Assembly: GCF_019219065.1 (NCBI RefSeq)
Contig: NZ_JAHUWK010000020.1
Span: forward strand, 1-33,530
DNA from: Duganella sp. sic0402
Lineage (GTDB): Bacteria; Pseudomonadota; Gammaproteobacteria; Burkholderiales; Burkholderiaceae_D
Length of the DNA: 33,530 bases
Direction: 5' to 3'
This document shows positions 7,376 to 15,725 of the stretch, in pieces; position 1 is the first letter of the stretch, and the number at the start of each line of letters is the position of its first letter. A program made the translations under genes and the position numbers. Under the pieces are notes generated by a model. That model was not told where the DNA came from and made no database searches. It was given only the letters and a program-made list of their open reading frames with translations.

Positions 7376-7407
7376 AAAATAAAAAGCGGCCCTTTGTTAG
7401 GGCCGCT
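7376..7407 (-). terminator. gyrB intrinsic terminator
   Basis: Read leftward, the stem AGCGGCCCT / AGGGCCGCT (7399-7407 with 7385-7393, 5-nt loop) is followed by TTTTTATTTTA. It lies about 85 bp past the gyrB stop. The preceding stretch 7186-7375 holds no gene and marks the edge of the accessory block. Confidence 0.8.
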
Positions 7408-7493
7408 GTGATTTCAAATATTGAGATTTATTTCAAGTATTTTGAGATCCTACATTGGTTGGCTTTTTGATGAGGGGAACTGAGGATATATAC

Positions 7494-9986
7494 TTAAACG
7501 TCGATATTCCCCGCACGCAGCGCATTGGTCTCAATGAACGCCCGGCGCGGCTCAACATCATCCCCCATCAGCGTAGTGAATATCTGGTCCGCAGCAATCG
7601 CGTCCTCAATCTGCACCTTCAGCAAACGGCGCACGGTTGGGTCCATGGTGGTTTCCCACAGCTGTTCCGGGTTCATCTCGCCCAGACCTTTGTAGCGCTG
7701 TTTCGATACCACGCGTTCCGATTCGTCCCGCAGCCATTGCATCGCCTGATGGAAGTCGGTCACGGCCGATTCTTTGGTGCGCTCGCCTTCGCCGCGGCGC
7801 ACGTAGGCGCCTTCGCCGATCAGGCCGGTGAAGGTGGCTGCTGCTTCGGCCAGCACGCGGTAGTCGGCGCTGAGCACGAAGTCGGCGTCGATGGTGCTGA
7901 CTTTGACGTTACCGTGGTGCATGCGCTCGATCCACAGCGCGTGTTTTTCGTTCAGTTCGTCCGAACGCACGCTGACTTTGACGGCGATGTCGTTGATGTT
8001 GCTTTCCAGCGCGCGGGCCGAGGCTTCCGCCGCTTCCAGCGTGCCCATGTCCAGCGTCACGCCGGTCATGATGGCGGTCAGCGCAGCGCGGTCGATCACG
8101 CGGGTCAGGCGCGTCATGATGACGTTGGCCAGGTTGAACTGGCGTACCAGTTCGCCCAGCGCTTCGCCCTGGATAGGCTCGGCGCCTTCGCGCGGGGTCA
8201 GCACGGCGGTGTTCAGCGCCACGTTCATCATGTAGCCGGCTTCTTCGGCATCGTCCTTCAGGTAGCGCTCGTCGCGGCCGGCCTTCACTTTGTACAGCGG
8301 CGGCTGGGCGATGTAGATGTGGCCGCGCTCGACCAGTTCCGGCATCTGACGGTAGAACAGCGTCAGCAGCAGGGTGCGGATGTGGGCGCCGTCGACGTCC
8401 GCATCGGTCATGATGATGATGCGGTGGTAGCGCAGCTTTTCAACGTTGAATTCGTCCGGGCCGATCGAGGTGCCCAGCGTGGCGATCAGCGTGGTGATCT
8501 GTTCCGACGACAGCATTTTTTCAAAGCGCGCCTTTTCCACGTTCAGCACTTTACCGCGCAATGGCAGAATCGCCTGGAATTTGCGGTCACGGCCTTGCTT
8601 GGCCGAGCCGCCTGCGGAGTCACCCTCGACGATGTACAGTTCGCACAGCGCCGGGTCGCGTTCCTGGCAGTCGGCCAGTTTCGACGAGAGGCCCAGGCCG
8701 TCCATCACGCCTTTGCGGCGGGTCAGGTCGCGTGCCTTGCGGGCCGCTTCGCGCGCGCGCGCCGCTTCAACGATTTTGCCGCAGATGATTTTGGCGTCGT
8801 TCGGTTTTTCCTGCAGGTAGTCGGACAGCGTCTTGGCGACGATCTCTTCGACCGGGCCGCGCACTTCGGACGACACCAGCTTGTCCTTGGTCTGCGAGGA
8901 GAACTTCGGCTCAGGCACTTTGACCGACAGCACGCAGGTCAGGCCTTCGCGCATGTCGTCGCCGGAGATTTCAACCTTGGCCTTTTTGGCGAAGTCGTTC
9001 TCGTCGATGTATTTGTTGATGACACGTGTCATCGCCGCGCGCAGGCCGGTCAGGTGGGTGCCGCCGTCGCGCTGCGGGATGTTGTTGGTGAAGCACAGCA
9101 CCTGTTCGTTGTAGGCGTCGTTCCATTGCATCGACACGTCCACCGAAATGGTGGTGTTCTGGTCCGACTGGCGTTCGCCGGTGGCCTGGAACACGGTCGG
9201 GTGCAGCACGGTCTTGGCTTTGTTGATGTATTCGACGAAGCCACGGGTGCCGCCTTCAAACGCGAACAGTTCTTCCTTGCCGGTGCGCTGGTCGGTCAGC
9301 TTGATGTTGACGCCGTTATTCAGGAACGACAGTTCGCGGATGCGCTTGGCCAGGATTTCGTAGTGGAATTCGACGTGGGTGAAGATTTCTTCGTCGGCCC
9401 AGAAGTGCACGTCGGTGCCGCGCTTGTCGGTTTCGCCGATGACTTTGATCGGCGAGACCAGCACGCCGTCGCGGGTTTCCAGTTCACGGTTCTGCGCCAC
9501 GCCGCGCGCGAATTCCATCTGGTGGACCTTGCCGTCGCGGCGGATGGTGACGCGCAGCAGTTTCGACAGCGCGTTGACGCAGGACACACCCACGCCGTGC
9601 AGACCGCCCGAGACTTTGTACGAGTTCTGGTCGAACTTGCCGCCGGCGTGCAGCTCGGTCAGCACGATCTCGGCAGCCGAGCGTTTCGGCTCGTGCTTGT
9701 CGTCCATCTTCAGGCCGACCGGGATGCCGCGGCCGTTGTCGGTGATCGAGATCGAGTTGTCCGAGTGGATGGTGACGTGGATTTCGGTGCAATAGCCGGC
9801 CAGCGATTCGTCGATCGAGTTGTCCAGCACTTCAAACACCAGGTGGTGCAGGCCGGTGCCGTCCGAGGTGTCGCCGATGTACATGCCGGGACGTTTGCGG
9901 ACTGCCTCCAGACCTTCCAGGATCTGGATCGAGGAGGCGCCGTATTCTTCGTTCTTTGGTACTGGTGCTGCGTTCTCTTCGGACAT
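7494..9986 (-). CDS. gyrB: DNA gyrase subunit B
   Basis: GyrB is the ATPase subunit of gyrase, which with GyrA introduces negative supercoils. The 830-residue length fits the proteobacterial form with the long insert in the TOPRIM region. Visible landmarks are the GHKL ATP site (EVLDNSIDE at 52-60, DNGRGIPVG at 83-91, GGLHGVGVS at 127-135), the TOPRIM EGDSAGG at 454-460 and the DADVDG metal site at 528-533. The tail carries the family QRYKGLGEMNPEQLW block. It lies downstream of dnaN with a 49-bp gap and ends at a strong terminator. All catalytic motifs appear intact. Confidence 0.98.
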   Translation of the reverse strand: MSEENAAPVPKNEEYGASSIQILEGLEAVRKRPGMYIGDTSDGTGLHHLVFEVLDNSIDESLAGYCTEIHVTIHSDNSISITDNGRGIPVGLKMDDKHEPKRSAAEIVLTELHAGGKFDQNSYKVSGGLHGVGVSCVNALSKLLRVTIRRDGKVHQMEFARGVAQNRELETRDGVLVSPIKVIGETDKRGTDVHFWADEEIFTHVEFHYEILAKRIRELSFLNNGVNIKLTDQRTGKEELFAFEGGTRGFVEYINKAKTVLHPTVFQATGERQSDQNTTISVDVSMQWNDAYNEQVLCFTNNIPQRDGGTHLTGLRAAMTRVINKYIDENDFAKKAKVEISGDDMREGLTCVLSVKVPEPKFSSQTKDKLVSSEVRGPVEEIVAKTLSDYLQEKPNDAKIICGKIVEAARAREAARKARDLTRRKGVMDGLGLSSKLADCQERDPALCELYIVEGDSAGGSAKQGRDRKFQAILPLRGKVLNVEKARFEKMLSSEQITTLIATLGTSIGPDEFNVEKLRYHRIIIMTDADVDGAHIRTLLLTLFYRQMPELVERGHIYIAQPPLYKVKAGRDERYLKDDAEEAGYMMNVALNTAVLTPREGAEPIQGEALGELVRQFNLANVIMTRLTRVIDRAALTAIMTGVTLDMGTLEAAEASARALESNINDIAVKVSVRSDELNEKHALWIERMHHGNVKVSTIDADFVLSADYRVLAEAAATFTGLIGEGAYVRRGEGERTKESAVTDFHQAMQWLRDESERVVSKQRYKGLGEMNPEQLWETTMDPTVRRLLKVQIEDAIAADQIFTTLMGDDVEPRRAFIETNALRAGNIDV

Positions 9987-10035
9987 GTGCTGCTTTCTCT
10001 AAATTCGATGACTAAGGTGCGGTGAACGGTGAGGC

Positions 10036-11142
10036 TTAAATGCGCATCGGCATGACGACGTACTTGAAGTCGGCATTGTCCGGGATCGAGATCAGCGCCG
10101 ACGAATTGGAATCGCCCAGCGCGACATTGATCTGGTCGCATTTCAGGTTGTTCAGCACATCCAGCAGGTAGGTGACGTTGAAGCCGATGTCGACGCTGTC
10201 GCCGCCGTAGTCGATTTCCAGTTCTTCCACTGCCTCTTCCTGGTCGGCATTGGTGGAGCTGATTTTCATCAGGCCCGGCGTGATGATGCAGCGTACGCCC
10301 TTGAATTTGTCGCTGGTCATGATGGCGGCGCGTTGCAGCGAACGCAGCAGTTCATCGCGGCCGATGATGAATTCGTTTTTGTAGCCCTTCGGGATCACGC
10401 GCGTGTAATCAGGGAACTTGCCTTCCACCAGTTTCGAGATCAGCTCGATGTCGGCGAAGGTCAGCTTGACCTGGTTGGCGGCGATGTCCAGCTGCACCGG
10501 CTCGTCGTTTTCTTCCAGCAGGCGCTGCAGTTCGATGATGGTCTTGCGCGGGATGATCACTTCCTGGCGTGCGAACGACTGTTCGGTTTCGACCTGGCAG
10601 AAGGCCAGGCGGTGGCCGTCGGTGGCCACGGCGATCACGTTATTGCCGTCCAGGACCAGCAGCAGGCCGTTCAGGTAGTAGCGGATGTCCTGCTGGGCCA
10701 TCGAGAAGTGCACCATGTTAAACAGGTGCTTCAGGGTTTTCTGCGGCAGCGTGACGCTGGCGCTGTAGCTGTCGGCCTGCTGCACGGTCGGGAATTCCTC
10801 GGCCGCCAGGGTTTGCAGCGCGAAGCGCGATTTGCCCGACTGTACGGCCAGGCGCTTGTTCTGCAGGGTGATGGTGACGTCGCCCGATTCCGGCAGCGCG
10901 CGCAGGATGTCCAGTAGCTTGCGCGCGGCCACGGTGGTGCCGGTCACTTCCGCGCCGGAGCCGATTTCGGCGTTGGTGGTGATCTGTACTTCGGTGTCGG
11001 TCGACAGGAAGGATACGCTCTCGCCCTCTTTGCGGATGAGGATATTGGCCAGAATCGGCATAGTGTGCCGACGCTCGACAATACCGCTCACGATCTGCAG
11101 TGGCCGGAGTAGCGTATCTCGGGTGGTTTTGACCAATTGCAT
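10036..11142 (-). CDS. dnaN: DNA polymerase III beta subunit (sliding clamp)
   Basis: The 368-residue protein matches the beta clamp in length and sequence. It begins MQLVKTTRDTLLRPLQ and ends with the hydrophobic YVVMPMRI tail typical of clamps, whose C-terminus lines the binding pocket for polymerase and other partners. The dimer encircles DNA and tethers Pol III. It sits 99 bp downstream of dnaA in the usual dnaA-dnaN-gyrB order, and all three read away from the origin. The spacer 11143-11241 shows no confident DnaA box. Confidence 0.98.
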   Translation of the reverse strand: MQLVKTTRDTLLRPLQIVSGIVERRHTMPILANILIRKEGESVSFLSTDTEVQITTNAEIGSGAEVTGTTVAARKLLDILRALPESGDVTITLQNKRLAVQSGKSRFALQTLAAEEFPTVQQADSYSASVTLPQKTLKHLFNMVHFSMAQQDIRYYLNGLLLVLDGNNVIAVATDGHRLAFCQVETEQSFARQEVIIPRKTIIELQRLLEENDEPVQLDIAANQVKLTFADIELISKLVEGKFPDYTRVIPKGYKNEFIIGRDELLRSLQRAAIMTSDKFKGVRCIITPGLMKISSTNADQEEAVEELEIDYGGDSVDIGFNVTYLLDVLNNLKCDQINVALGDSNSSALISIPDNADFKYVVMPMRI

Positions 11143-11241
11143 AGAATATCCTCAGTAAAAATTAACGATGTTTCAATACTTTTTGCCTTGTGAGCAGGCG
11201 GACAGGTTTAACTAAATGATAAAGCCAAACCCTGCCTCATG

Positions 11242-12645
11242 CTAGCCCTTGAGCGTCTGTTCCAGGACGTGCAATTCGTGGTTGCACTCCGGGTTTTTGG
11301 TGCGGTCCAGCGCGATCTTGCGCACTGCGTGCAGCACCGTGGTGTGGTCGCGGCCGCCGAACAGTTCGCCGATCTCCGGCAGCGACTTCTGCGTCAGTTC
11401 CTTGGCCAGGTACATGGCGATCTGGCGCGGACGGGCGATATTCGCCGGCCGGCGCTTGGAGTACATATCGGCCACCTTGATGTTGAAGAAGTCGGCCACC
11501 GTCTTCTGGATGTTTTCCACGCTGATCTGGCGGTTCTGCACCGACAGCAGGTCTTTCAGCGCTTCTTTCACGATGTCGATGGTGATGTCTTTGCCGTGGA
11601 AGCGCGAATAGGCCAGGATCTTGCGCAGCGCGCCTTCCAGCTCGCGCACATTGGAGCGCAGGTGCTTGGCGACGAAGAAGGCCACGTCGTCCGAGAAGGT
11701 GACGCCTTCCTGCTTGGCTTTTTTCAGCAGAATCGCCACGCGCATTTCCAGTTCCGGCGGCTCGATCGCCACCGTCAGGCCGGAGTCGAAGCGCGAGATC
11801 AGGCGGTCGTCCATGCCGGTGATCTCTTTCGGATAGGTGTCCGAGGTGATGATGATCTGCTTCTTGGCGGCGATCAGCGCTTCAAACGCGTAGAAGAATT
11901 CTTCCTGGGTGCGGCTCTTGCCGCCGAAGAATTGAATATCGTCGATCAGCAGCATGTCCAGCGAGTGGTAGTAATGCTTGAAATCGTCGAAACCCTTGCG
12001 TTGGTAAGCGGTCACTACGTCGCGAACGTACTGTTCTGCGTGGATGTAGCGGATGCGCGCGCCCGGCTGGTCGGCCATCACCTGGTTGCCGATTGCGTGG
12101 ATCAAGTGGGTCTTACCCAGGCCGACGCCGCCGTAGAAAAACAGCGGGTTGTACGACACGCCCGGATTATTCGCCACCTGGATTGCGGCGGCGCGCGCCA
12201 GCTGGTTGGCCTTACCGGTCACGAAGCTGTCGAAGGTCAGGTCGGTGTTGATGCGGCTTTGCTCGCGGCGCGGCTGCGCCGAGGCCGGCATTTCCGGCAC
12301 CGACGGCGGCGGCTGGTCGGCCATGCGGGCATTGTTGCTCGGTGCGCCGCCGTTGACGTCCGGCACCGGCGCGACCGTGGCGGTCGGCTTTTTCGGTGCG
12401 TTCAGGCGCGGGTCGAGCACGAACTGCACTTCGATCGGCTGCTCCCAGTACTGGCAGGCCAGCGCAGTGATGCGGCTGGCGAACTGGGTTTTGACCCAAT
12501 CCAGCTTGAAGCGGTTGGGTGCGGCCATACGCAGCTTGCCCGCCTCGTAATCGAGGGGGATAAGCGGCTTAATCCAGGCGCTGAATTGTTGCGGCGTCAG
12601 CTCCAGCTCCAGCTGGGCGGAGCAGGTCTGCCAGAAATTTTCCAT
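11242..12645 (-). CDS. dnaA: Chromosomal replication initiator DnaA
   Basis: The start is set at ATG 12645, giving 467 residues and the usual N-terminus MENFWQTCSAQLE. An in-frame ATG at 12687 would add 14 unlikely residues. Domain I is ~1-80, with a Pro/Ala-rich linker (domain II) to ~130. The AAA+ domain has Walker A GGVGLGKT at 172-179 and Walker B LLIDDIQ at ~232-238. The C-terminal DNA-binding domain carries GGRDHTTVLHAVRKI, the helix-turn-helix that reads DnaA boxes. DnaA opens oriC and regulates its own gene. The candidate boxes lie directly upstream of its start. Confidence 0.97.
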   Translation of the reverse strand: MENFWQTCSAQLELELTPQQFSAWIKPLIPLDYEAGKLRMAAPNRFKLDWVKTQFASRITALACQYWEQPIEVQFVLDPRLNAPKKPTATVAPVPDVNGGAPSNNARMADQPPPSVPEMPASAQPRREQSRINTDLTFDSFVTGKANQLARAAAIQVANNPGVSYNPLFFYGGVGLGKTHLIHAIGNQVMADQPGARIRYIHAEQYVRDVVTAYQRKGFDDFKHYYHSLDMLLIDDIQFFGGKSRTQEEFFYAFEALIAAKKQIIITSDTYPKEITGMDDRLISRFDSGLTVAIEPPELEMRVAILLKKAKQEGVTFSDDVAFFVAKHLRSNVRELEGALRKILAYSRFHGKDITIDIVKEALKDLLSVQNRQISVENIQKTVADFFNIKVADMYSKRRPANIARPRQIAMYLAKELTQKSLPEIGELFGGRDHTTVLHAVRKIALDRTKNPECNHELHVLEQTLKG

Positions 12646-12695
12646 GAATCGACTATCTGTGTTCTTACTGTATAAGGGTGTGGGCAACTTTGAAG

Positions 12696-12704
12696 TTTTT
12701 CACA
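12696..12704 (+). promoter_or_regulatory. DnaA box, TTWTNCACA match
   Basis: TTTTTCACA fits the relaxed DnaA consensus and has the same orientation as the perfect box 33 bp away. The spacing is close to three helical turns. Confidence 0.55.
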
Positions 12705-12737
12705 CGTAACGCGCTATTCTACTCTCGCTCGCCCAAG

Positions 12738-12746
12738 TTATCCACA
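12738..12746 (+). promoter_or_regulatory. DnaA box, perfect consensus
   Basis: TTATCCACA is identical to the high-affinity DnaA recognition sequence. It lies 93 bp from the dnaA start codon. Confidence 0.85.
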
Positions 12747-12809
12747 GGCGCGGCAGGATTTTTTCATGCCGGCGGCGTGGCCGGCGCACCGGGGCGGGGT
12801 GCTTGGTTG

Positions 12810-12838
12810 TTGACAAGCGAGGCCGAAATGCTGATAAT
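12810..12838 (+). promoter_or_regulatory. Sigma70-type promoter of the rpmH operon
   Basis: TTGACA at 12810-12815, a 17-bp spacer and GATAAT at 12833-12838 form a near-ideal housekeeping promoter. It would give a ~190-nt leader before rpmH. Confidence 0.75.
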
Positions 12839-13034
12839 TCAGGGTTCCCCGCCCGTATTCCTTGTTTCTTCACATGGATATCAATATGGAGTAGCGAGGA
12901 TTTAGCGGGCGATGAGATGGACCCAGCTTGTGCCGGATAGCGTTGGCATGGGTGCGCGAAGTGTCATTGGCACCAAAAACTGACGGGCCGTCTGACCCGA
13001 TTTTGCATTTTTTTCTGCTTTAAGCGAGACCAAC

Positions 13035-13169
13035 ATGAAACGTACTTACCAACCTTCCGTTGTACGCCGTAAGCGTACCCACGGCTTCCGCGCACGCATG
13101 GCTACCCGTGGTGGCCGCCAAGTGCTGAACGCACGCCGCGCCAAAGGCCGCAAGCGTCTGGCTGTATAA
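13035..13169 (+). CDS. rpmH: 50S ribosomal protein L34
   Basis: The 44-residue, strongly basic product, MKRTYQPSVVRRKRTHGFRA and onward to GRKRLAV, is the canonical L34 sequence and length. It binds 23S rRNA in the large subunit. It is the first gene after the origin-proximal promoter and is followed within 10 nt by the first possible rnpA start, so the two are co-transcribed as in most bacteria. Confidence 0.98.
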   Translation: MKRTYQPSVVRRKRTHGFRARMATRGGRQVLNARRAKGRKRLAV

Positions 13170-13178
13170 GCCATCTGC

Positions 13179-13640
13179 TTGTTAGCTGAACGCGTGGACA
13201 GCTGCATTAACAGCGGCTCGACAGGCGAGGGTTCACACGACTTCGCGCGCGCTCGGCGTATCGTTAAAACGGATGAATTTTCATCCGTTTTTCGTTTGCG
13301 CCCCAGCCAAAAAAGCGCGCACTTCGTGCTGTACACCCGTCTGAACCAACTGCCGCATGCGCGGCTGGGGGTCGTGGTGGCCAAGCGCTTTGCGCCGCGT
13401 GCCGTCACCCGCAACACCATCAAGCGCGTTACCCGCGAGCTGTTCCGCGTCACCGGCCTGCCGCCCATCGATTGCGTGGTGCGCCTGGCCAAACCGGTCA
13501 ACAGCAAGGACGGACCCGCCACCACTGCAAAGCTGAAAGCAGCCTTGCGGCTGGAATTGGCGCGCCTGTTCTCCGCGCAGGCCAAATTGGCCGCGCCGGC
13601 CTTGCCTTCATCGCCGCCGCCTCCATCTAGGTCGCCATGA
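13179..13640 (+). CDS. rnpA: Ribonuclease P protein component
   Basis: The protein cofactor of RNase P, which trims tRNA 5' leaders together with the M1 RNA. The basic core runs from DFARARRIVKTDEF through the signature RAVTRNTIKRVTREL, which corresponds to the family's 'RNR' helix, to the RLAKPV strand. A Pro/Ser/Ala-rich tail after ~residue 135 looks disordered. The start is uncertain. TTG 13179 gives 153 residues, and GTG 13194 is also possible. The core begins only around residue 22, so a shorter product is plausible. The TGA overlaps the yidD ATG by 4 nt. Confidence 0.92.
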   Translation: MLAERVDSCINSGSTGEGSHDFARARRIVKTDEFSSVFRLRPSQKSAHFVLYTRLNQLPHARLGVVVAKRFAPRAVTRNTIKRVTRELFRVTGLPPIDCVVRLAKPVNSKDGPATTAKLKAALRLELARLFSAQAKLAAPALPSSPPPPSRSP

Positions 13641-13900
13641 AAACCGTGCTCCGCTTCCTGCTGCGCTTTTATCAACTGGCCATCAGCCCGATGATGACGC
13701 CGAGCTGCCGGTTTTATCCGAGCTGCTCGAACTATGCGCTGGAAGCGCTGCAAGTGCACGGCGCCGCCAAGGGCAGCTGGCTGGCTGCCAAACGCGTGTG
13801 CCGCTGCCATCCGTGGCACCCTGGCGGGCACGATCCGGTTCCGCCGGCCGATGGCAAAACCCATTCTTCATCGACCGCTTGCGGTTGCAACCACTCCTGA
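13637..13900 (+). CDS. yidD: Membrane protein insertion efficiency factor YidD
   Basis: The 87-residue protein has the YidD pattern: an N-terminal amphipathic helix (FLLRFYQLAISP), then CRFYPSCSNYALEAL and CRCHPWHPGG, with the conserved Cys residues. YidD assists YidC/Sec-dependent membrane insertion from the inner face of the membrane. It overlaps rnpA by ATGA and ends 9 nt before yidC, so translation of the three is probably coupled. The C-terminal tail (after ~70) is Ser/Cys-rich and looks variable. Confidence 0.95.
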   Translation: MKTVLRFLLRFYQLAISPMMTPSCRFYPSCSNYALEALQVHGAAKGSWLAAKRVCRCHPWHPGGHDPVPPADGKTHSSSTACGCNHS

Positions 13901-13909
13901 AAATACCTA

Positions 13910-15664
13910 ATGGATATCAATAAACGTACTATCCTGTGGATCGTGTTTGCGGTGTCGCTGTTTGTTCTGTGGAACAACTGGCAAGTCTCGAACGGCCATC
14001 CATCGATGTTCGCGCCGCCACCACCGGCCGCCAAGGCGCCTGAGGCGAAGAAAACCGACGTGCCGGCCGCCGCCAGCGCCGCCGCTGCCGCCGTGCCGGG
14101 AGCCGCTGCAAGCGCCGGCGCCGCTGACGCCGTGCCGTTCAAGGCCGAACGCATCACCATCACCACCGACGTGGTACGTGCTGATATCGATACCCAGGGC
14201 GGCGTGATCCGCCGCCTGGAACTGCTGAAGTACAAAGAGAACAGCCATCCGGGCTGGTTCGGCGGCTGCTTTGGCCTGTTCGACTGGTGCAAGCCAGGCG
14301 ACAACAGCAAGAACGTGGTGCTGTTCGACGTGGACGCCGGCACCGGCAAGACCTATCTGGGCCGCACCGGCCTGATCGGCGCGCCAGACCTGCCTAACCA
14401 CACCAGCGGCTTCGTGGCCAAGCCAGGCCCGCGCATGCTGAACGACGCCAACCAGGTGCAACTGGTGCTGGAATCGGAATCGGGCGGCGTCAAGCTGACC
14501 AAGACCTTCACCTTCAAGCGCGGCGACTACGTGGTCGATGTGCGCCATGACGTGACCAACACCGGCGCCGCACCGGTATCGCCGCAGCTCTACCTGCAAC
14601 TGGCGCACGACGGCAACAAGCCGGCCGGCGACTCCTTCTTCAACAGCAGCTACACCGGTCCGACCATGTACACGGACGAAAAGCGCTACGAGAAGCTGCA
14701 ATTCGAGAAACTGGAAAAAGCCGCGCAGGAAGCCGCCAAGACCGGCCAGCCGGCAGCGCAGGACCACGTGACCAAGGCCGACAACGGCTGGATCGCGATC
14801 TCGCAGCACTTCTTCGTCTCGGCCTTCATTCCTCAGCCTAAGCTGATGCATGACATCACCACCGAGAAGATCGACACCAACGTCTACGGCATCAGCGTCA
14901 AGCAGCCGCTGGGTACGCTGGCGCCGGGCGCTACCGTGTCCAACAGCGCACGCCTGTTCTCGGGCCCGCAGGAAGCGCAGCTGCTGGAAAAAGTCACGCC
15001 TGGCCTGGAGCTGGTGCGCGACTACGGCTGGCTGGCGATGATCGCCAAGCCGATGTTCTGGGTGATCGAGCACATCCACACCGTGACCGGCAACTGGGGC
15101 TGGACCATCATTGCCTTCACCATCCTGATCAAGCTGCTGTTCTTCCCGCTGTCGGCGGCAGGCTACCGCAGCATGGCCAAGATCAAGCTGGTGACGCCGA
15201 AGATGCAAGCCATCCGCGAGCGCTACAAGGGCGATCCGGCCAAGATGAACCAGGCCACGATGGAACTGTACAAGACCGAGAAGATCAACCCGCTGGGCGG
15301 CTGCCTGCCGATCCTGGTGCAGATGCCGGTGTTCATCGCGCTGTACTATGTGCTGCAGTCGGCGGTGGAAATCCGCGGCGCGCCGTGGCTGGGCTGGATC
15401 ACCGACCTGGCGCAGCATGATCCGTATGCGATCCTGCCGGTGCTGTACGCGATTTCGATGTACATCACCACCAAGCTGAATCCGGCGCCGGCCGATCCGA
15501 TGCAGGCCAAGATGATGCTGTTCATGCCGCTGGCGTTCTCGGTGATGTTCTTCTTCTTCCCGTCCGGCCTGGTGCTGTACTGGGTGGTGAACAACGTGCT
15601 GTCGATCGGACAGCAGTATGTGATCTCCAAGAAATACGGCGTGGCCGAGCCTGCCAAGGCTTAA
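13910..15664 (+). CDS. yidC: Membrane protein insertase YidC
   Basis: The 584-residue length fits the Gram-negative form. An N-terminal membrane anchor (~7-24) is followed by an Ala/Pro-rich linker and then the large periplasmic beta-sandwich domain (~75-370). The conserved C-terminal insertase core (~375-575) has WTIIAFTILIKLLFFPLS, the KMQAIRERYKGD cytoplasmic helical hairpin and the last membrane helices (FFFPSGLVLYWVVNN). YidC inserts proteins alone or with SecYEG. A strong terminator follows 17 nt after the stop. Confidence 0.97.
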   Translation: MDINKRTILWIVFAVSLFVLWNNWQVSNGHPSMFAPPPPAAKAPEAKKTDVPAAASAAAAAVPGAAASAGAADAVPFKAERITITTDVVRADIDTQGGVIRRLELLKYKENSHPGWFGGCFGLFDWCKPGDNSKNVVLFDVDAGTGKTYLGRTGLIGAPDLPNHTSGFVAKPGPRMLNDANQVQLVLESESGGVKLTKTFTFKRGDYVVDVRHDVTNTGAAPVSPQLYLQLAHDGNKPAGDSFFNSSYTGPTMYTDEKRYEKLQFEKLEKAAQEAAKTGQPAAQDHVTKADNGWIAISQHFFVSAFIPQPKLMHDITTEKIDTNVYGISVKQPLGTLAPGATVSNSARLFSGPQEAQLLEKVTPGLELVRDYGWLAMIAKPMFWVIEHIHTVTGNWGWTIIAFTILIKLLFFPLSAAGYRSMAKIKLVTPKMQAIRERYKGDPAKMNQATMELYKTEKINPLGGCLPILVQMPVFIALYYVLQSAVEIRGAPWLGWITDLAQHDPYAILPVLYAISMYITTKLNPAPADPMQAKMMLFMPLAFSVMFFFFPSGLVLYWVVNNVLSIGQQYVISKKYGVAEPAKA

Positions 15665-15681
15665 AAAGCAACAACACCCAA

Positions 15682-15709
15682 GCCCGCGTTGATCGCGGGC
15701 TTTTTTTTT
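15682..15709 (+). terminator. Intrinsic terminator after yidC
   Basis: A 7-bp GC stem (GCCCGCG / CGCGGGC) with a 5-nt loop is followed by nine T residues. It ends the rpmH-rnpA-yidD-yidC transcript. Confidence 0.9.
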
Positions 15710-15719
15710 ACCCTACAAT
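15689..15719 (+). promoter_or_regulatory. Possible mnmE promoter overlapping the yidC terminator
   Basis: TACAAT at 15714-15719 lies 7 nt before the mnmE ATG. A weak TTGATC at 15689-15694 sits 19 bp upstream, inside the terminator. The expected start of transcription falls on the A of the ATG, and no Shine-Dalgarno is present, so mnmE may be read from a leaderless mRNA. Confidence 0.4.
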
Positions 15720-15725
15720 CCGACT

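Larger units (their letters stand above)
12646..13034. other. Probable chromosomal origin (oriC) between dnaA and rpmH
   Basis: This 389-bp spacer separates the leftward dnaA-dnaN-gyrB genes from the rightward rpmH-yidC genes. It contains a perfect DnaA box at 12738-12746, a second full match to TTWTNCACA at 12696-12704, and near-matches at 12679-12687 (reverse strand) and 12866-12874. It also carries the rpmH promoter. The dnaA-rpmH interval is a common oriC site in betaproteobacteria. A clear AT-rich unwinding element was not obvious, apart from the T-rich stretch near 13000-13020. Confidence 0.7.

Noticed and set aside
7455..10025. 856-codon open frame on the + strand opposite gyrB
   Set aside because: It is the antisense frame of gyrB kept open by high-GC codon bias. 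Its His/Val/Gln/Arg-rich product has no family features, while gyrB is certain.
12839..13034. Riboswitch or attenuator in the rpmH leader
   Set aside because: Only a weak 4-bp GC stem near 12985-13000 before T-rich sequence. No known aptamer pattern was seen.
13907..15418. Long leftward frame opposite yidC
   Set aside because: Antisense artefact: low-complexity His/Arg/Gln composition, no start signal, and it covers a certain gene. The same applies to the frames opposite mnmE (15708-17141), dnaA (11239-12675) and the VanZ gene (26691-28148).
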